Assembly: GCF_028583425.1 (NCBI RefSeq)
Contig: NC_072793.1
Coordinates: forward strand, 65,787,028-65,851,027
Reading direction: 5' to 3'
Length of the DNA stretch: 64,000 nucleotides
Source of the DNA: Eublepharis macularius
Lineage: Eukaryota > Chordata > Lepidosauria > Squamata > Eublepharidae
The first letter of the stretch is position 1; every line of letters starts with the position of its first letter. Shown in pieces: positions 45,737 to 57,189 of this stretch. The notes under the pieces are model-generated. The model had not been told where the DNA came from. It searched no databases and saw only the letters and a program-made list of their open reading frames with translations. A program made the position numbers and the translations under genes.

Positions 45737-47180
45737 GATGGCGCCTTGCTAGCACTTGAGTTTGTTGGTGGGACTTCGGCACAGGGACTTTGTATCAGAT
45801 GTCTGATGGGAGTTTTGTACCTCCCAGATGCACACTGGCCCTACTCTGCTTGGGATCATTGAGCATGGGAAGAAGCTGCATCATTCTTTTCCCTTGCATT
45901 GTTTACACATCTTCAAAACATCCTGTGAGCATCCTGTGAGCTCTGTTATGAAAATTACGTATGGCCTTGTAAGTTATGTGATTCTGCAACAGCACCAATA
46001 GCAGCTCCAAGGGACAGTTTGAGGATGAGAAAAAGGCCTATGGGGGCGCTAAAGCTGCATCTTCCTGTGTGCCCTAGTAGCAAGTAGAGATGAGCATGAA
46101 ATGGGAAAAACCAAAACGAGCATTTCATGTTTCGTCACATTCCATGAATCATGAACTTTCACGAATTTGTCCCATTTTGTGAAATTATTCATTAGTTTCA
46201 TGATTCGTCAGGGCACTTCTATGGCCCCCTTCATACTCAAAGATACCAAACTCATAGGGAGACTTCAGCAAGCTCTCCTCCACCCACCTCACTCAACAAG
46301 CCAGCAAAAACAAATGCTCTAAATAAGAATATAAGCAAAGAAAATTAAAGGAAAAAAAAGGTAGGCCCCAGTCAAGCTAGGCCCCAGAGCCAGGCAATGC
46401 CCGGAGACTGGGTTTGGGTGGGGTGGAGGAAAGAAGGCACCCAATGACCTTCCCAGCAAGGACAAGAGCTGAAATAAGAAAGAGGCTTTTCAGTCTCTTT
46501 TAAAGCAGCAGCAAATCCAGCCAAAAGCTCCCAATTCCACTCTCCCACTCCAAATCCCAGCAACAGGTCCTCCCTCTCCCTCTGTCTACTGGAACTGAAA
46601 AACATGAGGCAGAGAGCTGTGCCTTATATAAGAAATGCTCACATAGAGCAGAACAAGAGGTCTCTGGTTGGCAGACAGACCTGCCTAACAGGGTTTGGAG
46701 GGATGAGATTGGTGTTCCCATTGCTAGAGAAGGCCCATCTCCTCAGTTGCCTAGGGAATTAACCCCCATGCTCCTTGCTGTATAGGGCAGAATGGAAGCT
46801 CTCCAGTTGGCAGAAAGAGCTGCCTATCAAGGTTATGTAGGCTAAGATTGGGGTTTCCAATGGCAACAAAAGGTCTGCAGACGTTCCAGGCCTATGTTGC
46901 ATAGGGAATCAATGGATCGGCGCCAGCCTGTCTGGCATCATGAATCATTCACGAATCGAACTAATCAGTCCCAAAAGTTGTGAATTTCATGAAAATCGCT
47001 GCCCCACGAAACATGTTTTGTGAAACACGAATTGGCCCAATTCGTCACAAAATTTGATTCGTATTTTGATTCGTGCCCATGTCTAGTAGCAAGCAGAAAA
47101 GGGCTGGCATGCATCTGGGAGGCACAAATTTCCCATCACATGAATTCAGAAAGGCCTTGCATTGTCCACCAACAAGCAAG
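45737..47180. repeat. Inverted-repeat element split by a hAT insertion
   Basis: The left arm (about 45757-45853, with TACCTCCCAGATGCACACTG) and the right arm (about 47094-47180, with CATGCATCTGGGAGGCAC) are reverse complements at roughly 75-80%. The 1-kb hAT at 46085-47085 lies between them. The exact ends and superfamily are unclear. Confidence 0.5.
46085..47085 (-). mobile_element. hAT non-autonomous copy, 1.0 kb (GRXCR2 intron 2)
   Basis: The ends TAGAGATGAGCATGAA and TTCGTGCCCATGTCTA are inverted repeats related to the 22.6-34.5 kb element. A perfect 8-bp duplication GTAGCAAG flanks it at 46077-46084 and 47086-47093. Relative to the large element it is inverted and keeps mainly the promoter-proximal region (TATA-like motif at about 46624-46631 read on the minus strand). 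No coding capacity remains. Confidence 0.92.
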
Positions 47181-47490
47181 AGGCCTTTATAATGTGTAGT
47201 AAGTCCTAAAACAGTCAAAGATGGGGGTATGAAAAATCAGAGAGTGATTTATTGTATGTAATGCTGAAACCACAGAACAAGGTCAGTTGCAAGCTGCTTC
47301 CATATAGCCAGCTGTGGGAATGGAAACCATGCATCCCTGTTGAAAATATCTTATTAAAGCTGGGCCCCATACTTCTAGTGTGGGTTTCTGTTGCGTATAC
47401 TTCTGGTGTTATTATTTATTGTTTTTAAATATATGCTGAGGCCATTTTGAGAGCATTATTCTGGGAATTTAGGGCACAAAGATTTTAAGT

Positions 47491-47491
47491 A

Positions 47492-47546
<55 letters not shown>
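47491..47546. repeat. (GAT)n microsatellite
   Basis: About 18 GAT units between the two 1-kb hAT copies. Confidence 0.95.
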
Positions 47547-47730
47547 CAAGTAAAATAGTGTGATCCAATCACTGACTGTGGATGTTAAAGAGTCGCTAAA
47601 TATTCCATGAGTTTGGCATGTGAGTCATACCCATCTTGCTTGCCCAAACAGAGTCTTGAATGTGTTTTCAAGAAGAGCTAAAGAGGAACACTTTTGAGGT
47701 GGCTACCAGAAGTTCATTTGGACTGTGAGC

Positions 47731-48722
47731 TAGACATGGGCATGAAACGGAAAAAGCCCCAAACGAGAGTTTCATGTTTCATCATGACTCATGAATTGCG
47801 AATCACGAAACTTCACGAAATTGACACGTTTGCTGAAATGATTCGTTAGTTTTGTGATTCATCAGAATCCAGGGCATTTCAATGGCCCCCTTCATACCCA
47901 GAGATGCCAAACTTGCAGGAAGACTTCACCAGGGAGAGGCCCTAAACCAAAACCAAAGGAAGCAGCAAGAGTGTGAACCCTCAAAAGAGCAGAGAAAGAA
48001 TTGAGAAGAAACAAAGACAAGCAAATAAAAAAAGGAGAGGCCTAGGCCCCAGAGCCAGGATAAGGCCTGAGACTAGGGAGGGTGGGGTGGAGGAAAAAAG
48101 GCACCCTCACCCATAGACCTTCCCACAGAAAGGCCAAGAGCTGGAAATAAGAGACTTCTTTCAGTCTCTTTAAAGCAGCAGCAGTAGCCAAAAGCACAAT
48201 CCCAAATCCTTCCATACGCTCTCCCACTCCAATCCCAGCAATAGGTCCTCCTCCCTCTCCCTCTGTCTACTGGGACTGAAACACGAGGTAGAGAGAGGTG
48301 CCTTTTATAAAAAACACTGACATAGAGCAGAACAGGAGGTCTGTGGTCAGCTGACAGACCTGCCTAACAGGGTTTGGCGGGATGAGATTGGTGTGCTCAT
48401 GGCTACAGAAGGCCCACCTCCTTGGTTGCCTAGGGAATTGACCCCCAGCTCCTGGCTGTATAGGGCAGAATGGAAGCTCTCTAGATGGCTAGGAGAGCTG
48501 CCAATCAAGGGTAAGTGGGCTATGACTGGGGTTTCCAATGGCAACAAAAGGTCTGGGCCCATTGCTGCCTAGGGAATCAATGGATCGGTGCCAGCCTGTC
48601 TGCAATTACAAATCGTTCACAAAGCTAATGAAACAGGCCAAAAAGTCGTGTGTTTTGTGACACATGAAACTGCATGTTTCATGATAAAATTTGCTTCGTA
48701 TTTTGATTTGTGTCCATGTCTA
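47731..48722 (-). mobile_element. hAT non-autonomous copy, 1.0 kb (GRXCR2 intron 2)
   Basis: The ends TAGACATGGGCATGAA and TTTGTGTCCATGTCTA mark this copy, flanked by 8-bp duplications CTGTGAGC (47723-47730) and CTGTGAGG (48723-48730), which differ by one base. It is the same orientation and structure as the copy at 46085, with a TATAAAAGG-type motif in reverse at about 48302-48310. The more diverged terminal repeats suggest that it is older than the neighbour. Confidence 0.9.
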
Positions 48723-49799
48723 CTGTGAGGGAAAGATGACATTGGATTTTGTCCCATTCTGTACCTGGCAGGCCAAGCAGAAGGTCACAAGGGTCTTAGG
48801 CAGGTAACCAAGAACAAGCAGAGCAGAACTGACCATCAGTGCAGGGCAGGAGTCAGAACCTCAGGTGTAGTGAGGACCATGAAGAGCTCCTCTTCCTTTT
48901 TCCAGCAGTCTTCCTCTCATACAAAGGGCATGTCTTGGCACATTGAGACTGGCAATTCTGCATGGGTCCTTATTTCTGCATGCAGAAAGCACTTGCTTGA
49001 TGTGTATGTTGTAAATAAATACTCTATTGTAATGGCAAAGTAAATGTATACATCCTGGTTTACAAAGGAAACATACCCTTTAAAGGCCTTTCTGAGCTTC
49101 TCATTAAGAGATAGTACTCAAGTAGATATCCTGCTGAACTCAGCTTCAAGTCAGATCCAGTGACAATGGATCTGGAGGATTCTTCAGTACAGTAGATCTT
49201 ACTATGTTTGTACAAAGACTTCCTCTACCAGTACGGCACTTCCTCACACTGAGGAAGGTTTGCTGAGTTTTAAGAATTTCTGAGCCTGTTGGATTCTGGG
49301 AAATTTTCTGAATTCTCAAAGAGGAGCTCATGGAACTTTGTCAAGAAATTCAAGTCTGTTGATAATTTCTAGAGTGGGCCAGAGCCAACTTAGCCCAGAA
49401 TTGCTTTGCTTTTCTTTGCAGAATTTCTAGAGCAGACTGGGCAGTATTGCTACACTCAACAGTCCATCTTTTAAAAACAATCAAGTATGTGTGAACATAT
49501 TTAACATTCTTTGCCTAAGAAATTCCCTTTATGTAATAAAAATGCTGTTAATTAAGGACCTGAACATTCACTTATGTGGCCTTTTAGGGGGCATGAGATT
49601 GGATGTGGTGCAAAGTTGGCAAGGAAGTGGGAGGCATTGATGTAAGCAGAATATTCGAGCAAGCAAAAACCTAAAGTTCAAATTACAAGAAATTATACAC
49701 TATGGATTTTACCTTGCACATGGATTTGGTTTGGATTAAAGATTGTGGGAACTGATTGTAAGCAAGGTTGTTTTGACTGACTGGTCCTTTCCATCACAG

Positions 49800-49979
49800 G
49801 AAGGAGAAGATGAGAACAGCTGTTCCCAGTGTAAAGGATCCGGCTCTGCACCCTGCTCTGTGTGCCACGGAAGCAAGTTTTCAATGCTGGCAAACCGATT
49901 TAAAGAATCCTACAGAGCTCTACGATGTCCTGCTTGTAATGAAAATGGCTTACAACCCTGCCAGACCTGTGCTCCATGA
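49800..49979 (+). CDS. GRXCR2: GRXCR2 coding exon 3 (Cys-rich C terminus and stop)
   Basis: The final coding exon encodes residues 191-249 and ends at TGA 49977-49979. It begins after the acceptor CTTTCCATCACAG in phase 0. The whole exon is the cysteine-rich domain: four CxxC pairs at C198/C201, C209/C212, C233/C236 and C244/C247. The [20 protein letters not shown] block is identical, or nearly so, to the mammalian sequence. Such pairs normally bind zinc. The three exons give 249 aa against 248 in human, with no frameshift or stop, so the gene looks functional. Intron 2 (41235-49799) is repeat-rich. Confidence 0.97.
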   Translation, partial: EGEDENSCSQCKGSGSAPCSVCHGSKFSMLANRFKESYRALRCPACNENGLQPCQTCAP

Positions 49980-51467
49980 CTGTACTGCTGATTTGGCTTC
50001 TTTGGGCTTCCATCATTTGTTGTCTATTTTGAGTAGAAAAAACAAAACACTTTTGGTCTTCATATGTCTATATAGCTTCTTAAGTGCGCTGCCTACACAA
50101 GGCAATATGGGTTGTTTAAAAACTGGGTAAGATGTGCTGTGAAGAGGTAGCCTTTTGAAATAGCACTACTGAAAATGCTGTTGCACTGTATAAATTTGTT
50201 AATATATCTGGCCATGGTCCAGCCAAAATTAAGAGTCTTGATGTCTCATTGATTTCAATGGATGAGATTTAAATTTAGCTCTCCAAGAGAAATCACTTAA
50301 ACCTGGCAAATTTAAATCTTGTGTTATAAATCATAACTGTTATATAGCAGAATCAGTGCTCAATACTACCAACAGCACTGGTGCTTTATAAAGAAGCAAT
50401 GAGTGACAGAAGGTTTCATTGTTGCAGAACTGGGATTATTTGGAACAAAATCCACCCCCACACACACCAAAGCCCCCCCTTTCTGGAGATACTTTTTTAT
50501 GTACATACAGTTGGACAGCTAGCTTGTATTGCTTTCAATGCTGGGCTCCAAGCCAGCATTCGGCTGGTTCGATGCCCACTACTGCCATGAATTCATCAGG
50601 TGGCCTTGGGTAAGTCACTCCTCTCAGCCCCAGCTCCCCAGCTGTATTGTGGGCATAATAACAACACTGACTTTGTTAACCACTCTAAGTGTGGCACTAA
50701 TCTGTCCAGAAGCACACAGTTATCATCATGGAGGACTGGTCTATTAGTAGTTACTAGCTATGTGACTAAAGGGAACCTCCACATTCAGAGGCGGGAAACT
50801 TTGGAATACCAGGGCTAGTAGGCAAGTTCAGGGGAAGGCCTGGACCTCTCTGCCCTGTTGTTAGCCCTCCTGAGTTACTGGTCAGCCACTGTGTGAGACA
50901 GGATGCTAGACTAGATAGTCCATTGGTCTGACCCAGCAGGGCCCTTCTTTTGTTCTTAACACTTGGGCGTAAGTTCACCCTAACTTTCTGTATATTCAGG
51001 CTAATAGTATTCCTCATGTGCCCGTTCTTTCTCGTATCTCCTGGTTTTGGATAATGAGTATTGTAGGCTAGGAATTGTCCTTGTGCAGCTTGTTAGAACT
51101 GTGGAGTGCCAATCTTAAGCTAACATCTAGGCACAACTGATACTAGATGCAACTGCACCTCAACCAGTGAAATGAACTATAAGATGCTGCGTGATTACAA
51201 CTGTGGTTGCTTAGCAAAATATCATTTTCTGTTTAAGGTTCATTAACATATTTAATTTGTAAACCATTTTGCAATTAGCTGGACATTTATTCCCCTGATG
51301 GGCAGGCATTTTTCTACAGATATAGTTCATTTCAAATTTACCATTCTGAAAAAAACATTGCCCCCCCCCTCCCCACCATTTGATTTAGGCAGCATTTCTA
51401 AATTCTAAAGACTAGGGCATAGGGGAGTGGGTATACCATTGCAACTGTACAAAAGAGATGGAATAAA
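49980..51467 (+). other. GRXCR2: Probable GRXCR2 3' UTR
   Basis: Noncoding sequence follows the GRXCR2 stop. The first clear AATAAA hexamer on the plus strand lies at 51462-51467, which makes it a candidate poly(A) signal, but transcript data would be needed to place the end. Fragments of a tRNA-type SINE (about 50540-50715) and a short dispersed repeat (about 50870-50945) lie within it, so the true 3' UTR may be shorter. Confidence 0.4.
50540..50715 (+). mobile_element. tRNA-derived SINE fragment
   Basis: A partial copy of the same subfamily as 62820, sharing GATGCCCACTACTGCCATGA and GGCATAATAACAACACTGAC. The head and tail are missing. It lies downstream of the GRXCR2 stop codon. Confidence 0.65.
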
Positions 51468-53390
51468 AATATGTTTTATGGCCTTATTTACAGATGTGCA
51501 ACCACTGATATTAATGGAGAAGTTCAGCAGCTCCCTCTGGATGCAGTTGTTAACAACTGAAAGTTTTGTTCTTTAAAATTAATCCCTGTTGTAATTTTTA
51601 AGCCTCTGAACTCTAATTAGTTCAGACGAAGGAGCAGGACTGAATACTTAGCATGCTGCCACTCACTACACCAGAATTCTTAAAAATAAGGAGGCAAGTG
51701 AGAGCCTTCTTTCAAAGCCTTTTGTTTATTGTAACTCAGTTAGTGTCAGTGCTGCCTTTCCTTGCATACAAGATCCAAGTGCCTTGATGAGCTATGAGAT
51801 TTCTCACACTCTTTATGTTGCTGAGGCTGCAAACCTAGGCAGACTAATTTATGGCAAAGTTTGTACTCTAGGATGTGTATGTTAGAATATTTCTTGGAAA
51901 CAGTTGTGTTATTAGCCCTAACGCTATCATATGTCTAAGAACTGCCTGGATTCTTTAAAAGTGAAATTCATTGGTGTATGTCCCATTCATACAAATACTG
52001 CTTTCAAGACTATCTAGTAAATGCACAACTACTCTAAGGTGTTTTCTTAAAAATTTAAATGCACAGTTCAGAATTTTGGAAGTGATCTTTTCATCCATAT
52101 GACTTTGGAAGTTATCTTTTCATCCATATGAAACTTAAGATAAATTTTTCTATGTCAATCTCACATCACTACTCAGACCCAGGCAGAGTATAGGATAAAT
52201 GCAGGAAGTAGGGGCTCAGCAGCACCCCCTTGTATCTGAAATCATGCCCCACTTCTCCACTGAGTCTCAGATGTTAAAACCGAACTGCAATTGGCAGTAT
52301 TATAACCTTTCGAAAGAACTCCAAAGGTGGAATACACATTAATCAACAAGGCTAAGATGTAGGACACCATGAACACCCTTATGAGTAAATCCCAGAGAAA
52401 TTAGAAACGCATAGGCATGCACATTAGGATCAGGATGACTGTAATACTGAAGCGCTATTGGAACTCTGGCATATACATGGGCTTCCATTCCTATAAATAT
52501 CAGACACAAGGTATGGACATACATACAAAAAGCTCCACATGGGAATGCTATTTGTTATGTAGGAGCACTGTTTGTCCACATGACAGTGCATCCTATGTGC
52601 CCAAATAATTTCTGATCACGGTTGCCTCTTTAATTGTAGTTTATTGGAGTTCTTTCCTCAAACTGTTGTTTAGTTTGCATTCTCTCACTTGTTCCTACAC
52701 ACATTCTAACCAAACAGTTTTGAAGGGCACTTAAGCTTTTTTAAAGTGGGAGTGGTGGTGACTTTTGCCGATCCAGCCACCTCAGTCCACTAAGCCCCCT
52801 CCCAAATTTTGTTCATGGGAATCAGCACAGCAGAGAGAGCAAACTGGGGATTTGCAGGAGGAGGGCGGATTTCTCTAAAGAAAACATAATGCCCTTAAGT
52901 CTTTGGAACAGGTGGATGAATGCAGGCCATTTTTTGGAAATGATAAAAAAATGATACTAACTACCCAGTAAAGTGCCTAGGATTGGCATGTTAGTGATTC
53001 TGTGAATGTGGTTCAATCCAGGAATTCAAATGTAAGTTTTTGCTTGGATGTGCTCATTAAAATATATCTTAAATTAGTTTGTAAAATACATTATTCTCCC
53101 TTTTTTTTGTTCAATGGAATACTATTTATGTTTTTTGTGGGAACTATTTTGACGTCTCCACATGTTGCATTTCCTTTGAGAGAAATATTAAGGGCATTTG
53201 AGCAAAGGACAATATTTTAACACATCCATCTATAAAATGACAGTTCTTGGCTTTAATTATCAGAGACACAGGAGGAACTGTGGTTCTGGGTTTGAGGTAC
53301 ACAGAAATGCTTATACCTTGGGAGCCTCTGACATCAGGGGATGAGGCAACATGAGAGACAGCCTCACACCCCACAGGTCTCACTGTTCAT

Positions 53391-53560
53391 TGTCCTTGAT
53401 CTTCAGACCGAAGAGATTGATTCTCCTGGAGAAAATGGCAACTTCAGAGTGTGGACTCTGTCATCGCTTCTCCACAGAGCTCTCTTCCCTCCCAAATTCC
53501 ACCATCTCCAGGAACTGCTCCCAAACCTCCAGGAATTTCCCAGAGTTGGCAACTGTATGC
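53391..53560 (-). repeat. 200-bp inverted-end repeat, copy 4
   Basis: Minus-orientation, eroded copy with TTCTCCTGGAGAAAATGGCA and CCAGGAATTTCCCAGAGTTG. Confidence 0.6.
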
Positions 53561-54090
53561 CTGTGGGACATTGTTGCAGCAAGGTTAAACCTGCCCCCCC
53601 TCACCACTGACGCTGGCTCTCACTAATAGTTAGGGAGTCCCACACAAGGGTGTAATATACTATTAATGAACCCCCACCCAGGGGCTTAGCCATTATACAA
53701 GCCTTACCACCACACACCTAGCAGCCGCTTGTTAGACAATTTTGTGATGTAAATCGTTATTAACAGCGTTCGGTGTGTTACAAATAGCAGTGTCTGGTCT
53801 GATATGGATGAGGCACTGAGTGATGTTTATATAGATTCTGATCTCAGTGCTATGACAAAGTTATTGTATTGCACGCCAAAGTGCTGCCAGGTTTGAGCAA
53901 GAACAGGAATTACCACACCCTTTCCATAAACCTTTCACAAACCACCTTAGCCCATATCCTTTCTCTCTCAGACAAAGAAGCAGTGAGGGGGCAAAGGTGA
54001 TTTTGAAAGGGAAGTGGCCAAATAATGGATTTGAGTAATCCCTTTAGGCTTGCAATGGGGGGGGGGGGGCAGGGACAAAACTCTAGGGGC

Positions 54091-54164
54091 CTACGGCTGC
54101 AATCCTAAGCATATTTTCCTGGGAGTAAGCCCCAATGACTAAAATGTGACTGAGTAGACCTGCT
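54091..54164. repeat. 90-bp palindromic dispersed repeat, copy
   Basis: GGCTGCAATCCTAAGCATAT followed by CTGGGAGTAAGCCCCAATGA; a partial copy of the family at 21003. A 13-base G run precedes it at about 54058-54070. Confidence 0.7.
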
Positions 54165-56261
54165 CTGTATGTCATGTAGGTTGCTCAGGACAGGAGCCAG
54201 GAAGCTTTGCTATCTGTTTTAATCTTTGTTTCTGTTTTAATCAAACATATTGAGTGTATTCTTCTGAACTGAGGGGGACCCGGCTGTTGTGAAAAGATAG
54301 ATGAAAAAATCTTTGTCTTGGTGTTCATGGCGGCCTTTCATATGCCTGGCTCCTCCTCCTCACCACCAAGTTTACTGTTATTGCTGCAGCCTTTTGAGAC
54401 TGCCTTGTTTTTTCTTTTTTGGAACTGAAGAGGGAGATGCACACTTATCTATGGGTCACCTGTAGCTTCAGTCTGAGCGCTTAGCCCGCTCAATGTGTAT
54501 TTCTAGAAATGGGCAATGAGGTCTGAACTGGGAGGGTTCTTTTCATTACAAAATTAATGTCGTTTAAAGCTTGTTAAAGCCTGATTGACAGAATTAGTTG
54601 CACAGTGGCAGGCGTGGCTGTTTTCACAGCATTTGGCTTAAGGAAACAAAACTGAGGCCAGGACAATAGTAAAAGAGAAAGCATACTTTACTGAATAATA
54701 TTCCACTTCCACCAGGAAGAAATCTATCTACAAACTATTATCTACAAATGGCCCTTGAAGCTGGCCGTACGTGTGTGAGTCTGCTTGCAGACATTTTGGA
54801 GCTTGTGTGTAAGGAGGATCATGGAAGAGAAAAGAAAAACAGTTAAGAAGAAGGTTAGAGGCGGGAAAGTATTTGTTCACCTGTAAGAGAAGCATGAAGA
54901 AAAAGCACATCACCCCTTATTCTGTTGCCAAGATAAACATGCGTATCACCCCTGCCCCAGTCTTCCAAGCATGTGGAGCTGCCTTTTCCCAGTGAGGCTG
55001 AAGTTGATTCCCAGTTACCAGTATTTTGTTTGCAATTCCTCATTCCTTATCCAATCATAAATATAGAAGATAAAAGCTGTGTACCTCAAAATAAGGCTTA
55101 GATCACCACATAACATTTTTCTACTGAGACTAAACTAATAGTAAGGCTATGTCTGAGCCCCAAGAGAGTACTTCACTTCTATTTTGACATTTGATTAACT
55201 ATTGGTTGTTAATATTTTCAGCTGGATAGCTACCATTTTTGCTTGGTGTTTCCAGCATGCCAAAGGTGCAACCTGATATTAGCCACACTTTGTTTCTATT
55301 GAATTCAGCAAAGCATTTTGCTTAACATTCTGAAGAAAAGGCCTTAAGAGCATGACCTGAAAGATCTTTAATTCTCCCATCTTTTCAAATCCAGCCTGAG
55401 GAATAGAAATAAAAAATGTACACATTGTATTGTTATTTTGACTGGTATTAATAAAAGCTATTGCATGGCTTCTGTGAGGAAGCCATGCAATATGGCTAGG
55501 ATTTCCAAAATTAAAAACAGCACAAAAAAGCATTAGACATGGTATGTCAAACAATGCAGAAAGTGGAATTAGAAAGTAGAGAACAATAGATATAGTGAAT
55601 CAAGCCTGACCACCAAATGTGTACGTAGCTTCAGAAAGACAGTCACATGGGTATTGCAAGAGCAAGATCTGGGTCCAAAAGCCCTTCATGGTGGGCATTG
55701 CAGTATAAGATAGGGCTTCGAGTCCTTTTTCAGACTGTTGGGTACAACAACAGAAAGAACTCAGCTGAACGCATAGCCTGATATGGCAGCGCCAGTCCTA
55801 GCTGCTGACAGGGCTACCCTTTCCTTCCCAGCTCATGGGTGGCTACCTACTTGTGTGTTCTTCCTTTCTGTCCTAGTGATATGGAAGCAGAAAGATCATG
55901 AGGGCTGGTGACGCAACAAGGGAGGTAATTCAACCCCTTCTAATGACTGAGAGAGGCTGGCAGGGCCACCACTAGAGAATTACACTGTGGAAATGCAGTG
56001 AAGTGCTGAGGCAGCAACTCTGGCTGGCTCTTTCTGCACTGTCTAACTGGAAAATGTGGAAGGCCACCGGACTCTAACTTGCTCAGCAGAGCTACGTGAA
56101 TCAGTATAGCTTTAGTTGGAGAGATACAGGGTGGAAGGGGAGAAGAGGAGCAGAGCTTTTGTAAGGAAGTTAGAATCGCTCAATAATATACAAAAAATCA
56201 CCACTGAATTTGTTTTTCTGATCTATATGCTTTTCTCATTTTATTTACTTCTTAACTCGTC

Positions 56262-56452
56262 TAGGGTTGCCAGTCTCCAGGTGGTGGCTGGAGATCTCTT
56301 AGAATGACAACTGATTTCCAGACCATAGAGATTAGAAAACAGCTGCTTTGGAGGTTGGAATCTATGGCACTATACCCCGCTGAGGTCCCTCCCCAAACTA
56401 TGTCCTCTCCAGGCTCCACCTCCCAAATCTCCAGGAAGTCCCTACCGTTCTC
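56262..56452 (-). repeat. 200-bp inverted-end repeat, copy 5
   Basis: Minus-orientation copy opening CTAGGGTTGCCAGTCTCCAG and containing GGCACTATACCCCGCTGAGG. It is truncated where it meets the SINE at 56465. Confidence 0.7.
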
Positions 56453-56464
56453 CTCAATGGGGAT

Positions 56465-56650
56465 CCAAAGCAATTTACATTGTTCTCACCTCCATTTTAT
56501 CCTCACAACAGCTGTGTGAGGTAGGTTAAGCTGGGAGCATGCTCCCCTACTCAAGCTCACCCAACAAGGTTCTCATAACAGAGCGGGGATTTGAATGTCG
56601 TCTCTCAGATCCTAGTCAGACACTCTAACCACTGTGCTCACACAGGGCCT
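56465..56650 (-). mobile_element. MIR-like SINE, reverse
   Basis: It contains CACAACAGCTGTGTGAGGTA, GGGGATTTGAATGTCGTCTC and CACTCTAACCACTGTGC, the reverse complement of a tRNA-headed SINE. It abuts a copy of the 200-bp inverted-end repeat. Confidence 0.7.
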
Positions 56651-57189
56651 CATTACACAGGGCACAAAATAAATGAATGTTGAACAAGCTTAAAAAGTAC
56701 ATGTTTTCCCCCAGAAAGTGGATAACAACAAACTAAGTAAATAAAGAGACAAAACAGTAATAGCATAAAACAAGATAAAACCCTCAAAAATGTGTTAACT
56801 GTTTGTTAACTGGAGTATGAGATGGGATTTTTCAAAGAGAGAATATGGAGGGGTGCTCTGGGTCAGTGGTCATCAGAGTGTGCAAAAGTGAGCAAGTGAG
56901 CAAGGAACTTAGGCAGGGTGTGACACATTAGGGGACCATGGAAGTCTGGAAGGCTGCTGAATGGGAGAGGGGAACAAGAAGGGGGACAAAGCGAGGATTT
57001 ATGCTTGAAAATAGAGGGGATGGCTGATATTAACCACATGAAAGTGAAAGTAAACCAAGGAGCTGACAGGAAGGATAAATACACAGATGGAACTGGTGAT
57101 ACCTACACATTGTCCAGAAATATCAACTAAAATGTATTTTTCCTTGTCTATCGTTTGAGACTCTGGTTGCAAACGAGTATTTCTACTCC

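Larger units (their letters stand above)
51468..57150. other. Intergenic region between GRXCR2 and the minisatellite
   Basis: Apart from the listed repeats, it has a 27-bp direct duplication at about 52085-52131 (CTTTTCATCCATATGA twice). I see no exon, RNA gene or element in 51470-53390, 54170-56250 and 56660-57150. The segment 53640-53900 contains unusual GC/AT-mixed sequence (CTAGCAGCCGCTTGTTAGAC) that I could not place. Confidence 0.45.

Noticed and set aside
45066-45782. Overlapping ORFs on both strands in GRXCR2 intron 2
   Set aside because: No recognisable protein motif and frames end at unrelated points; possibly an old repeat.
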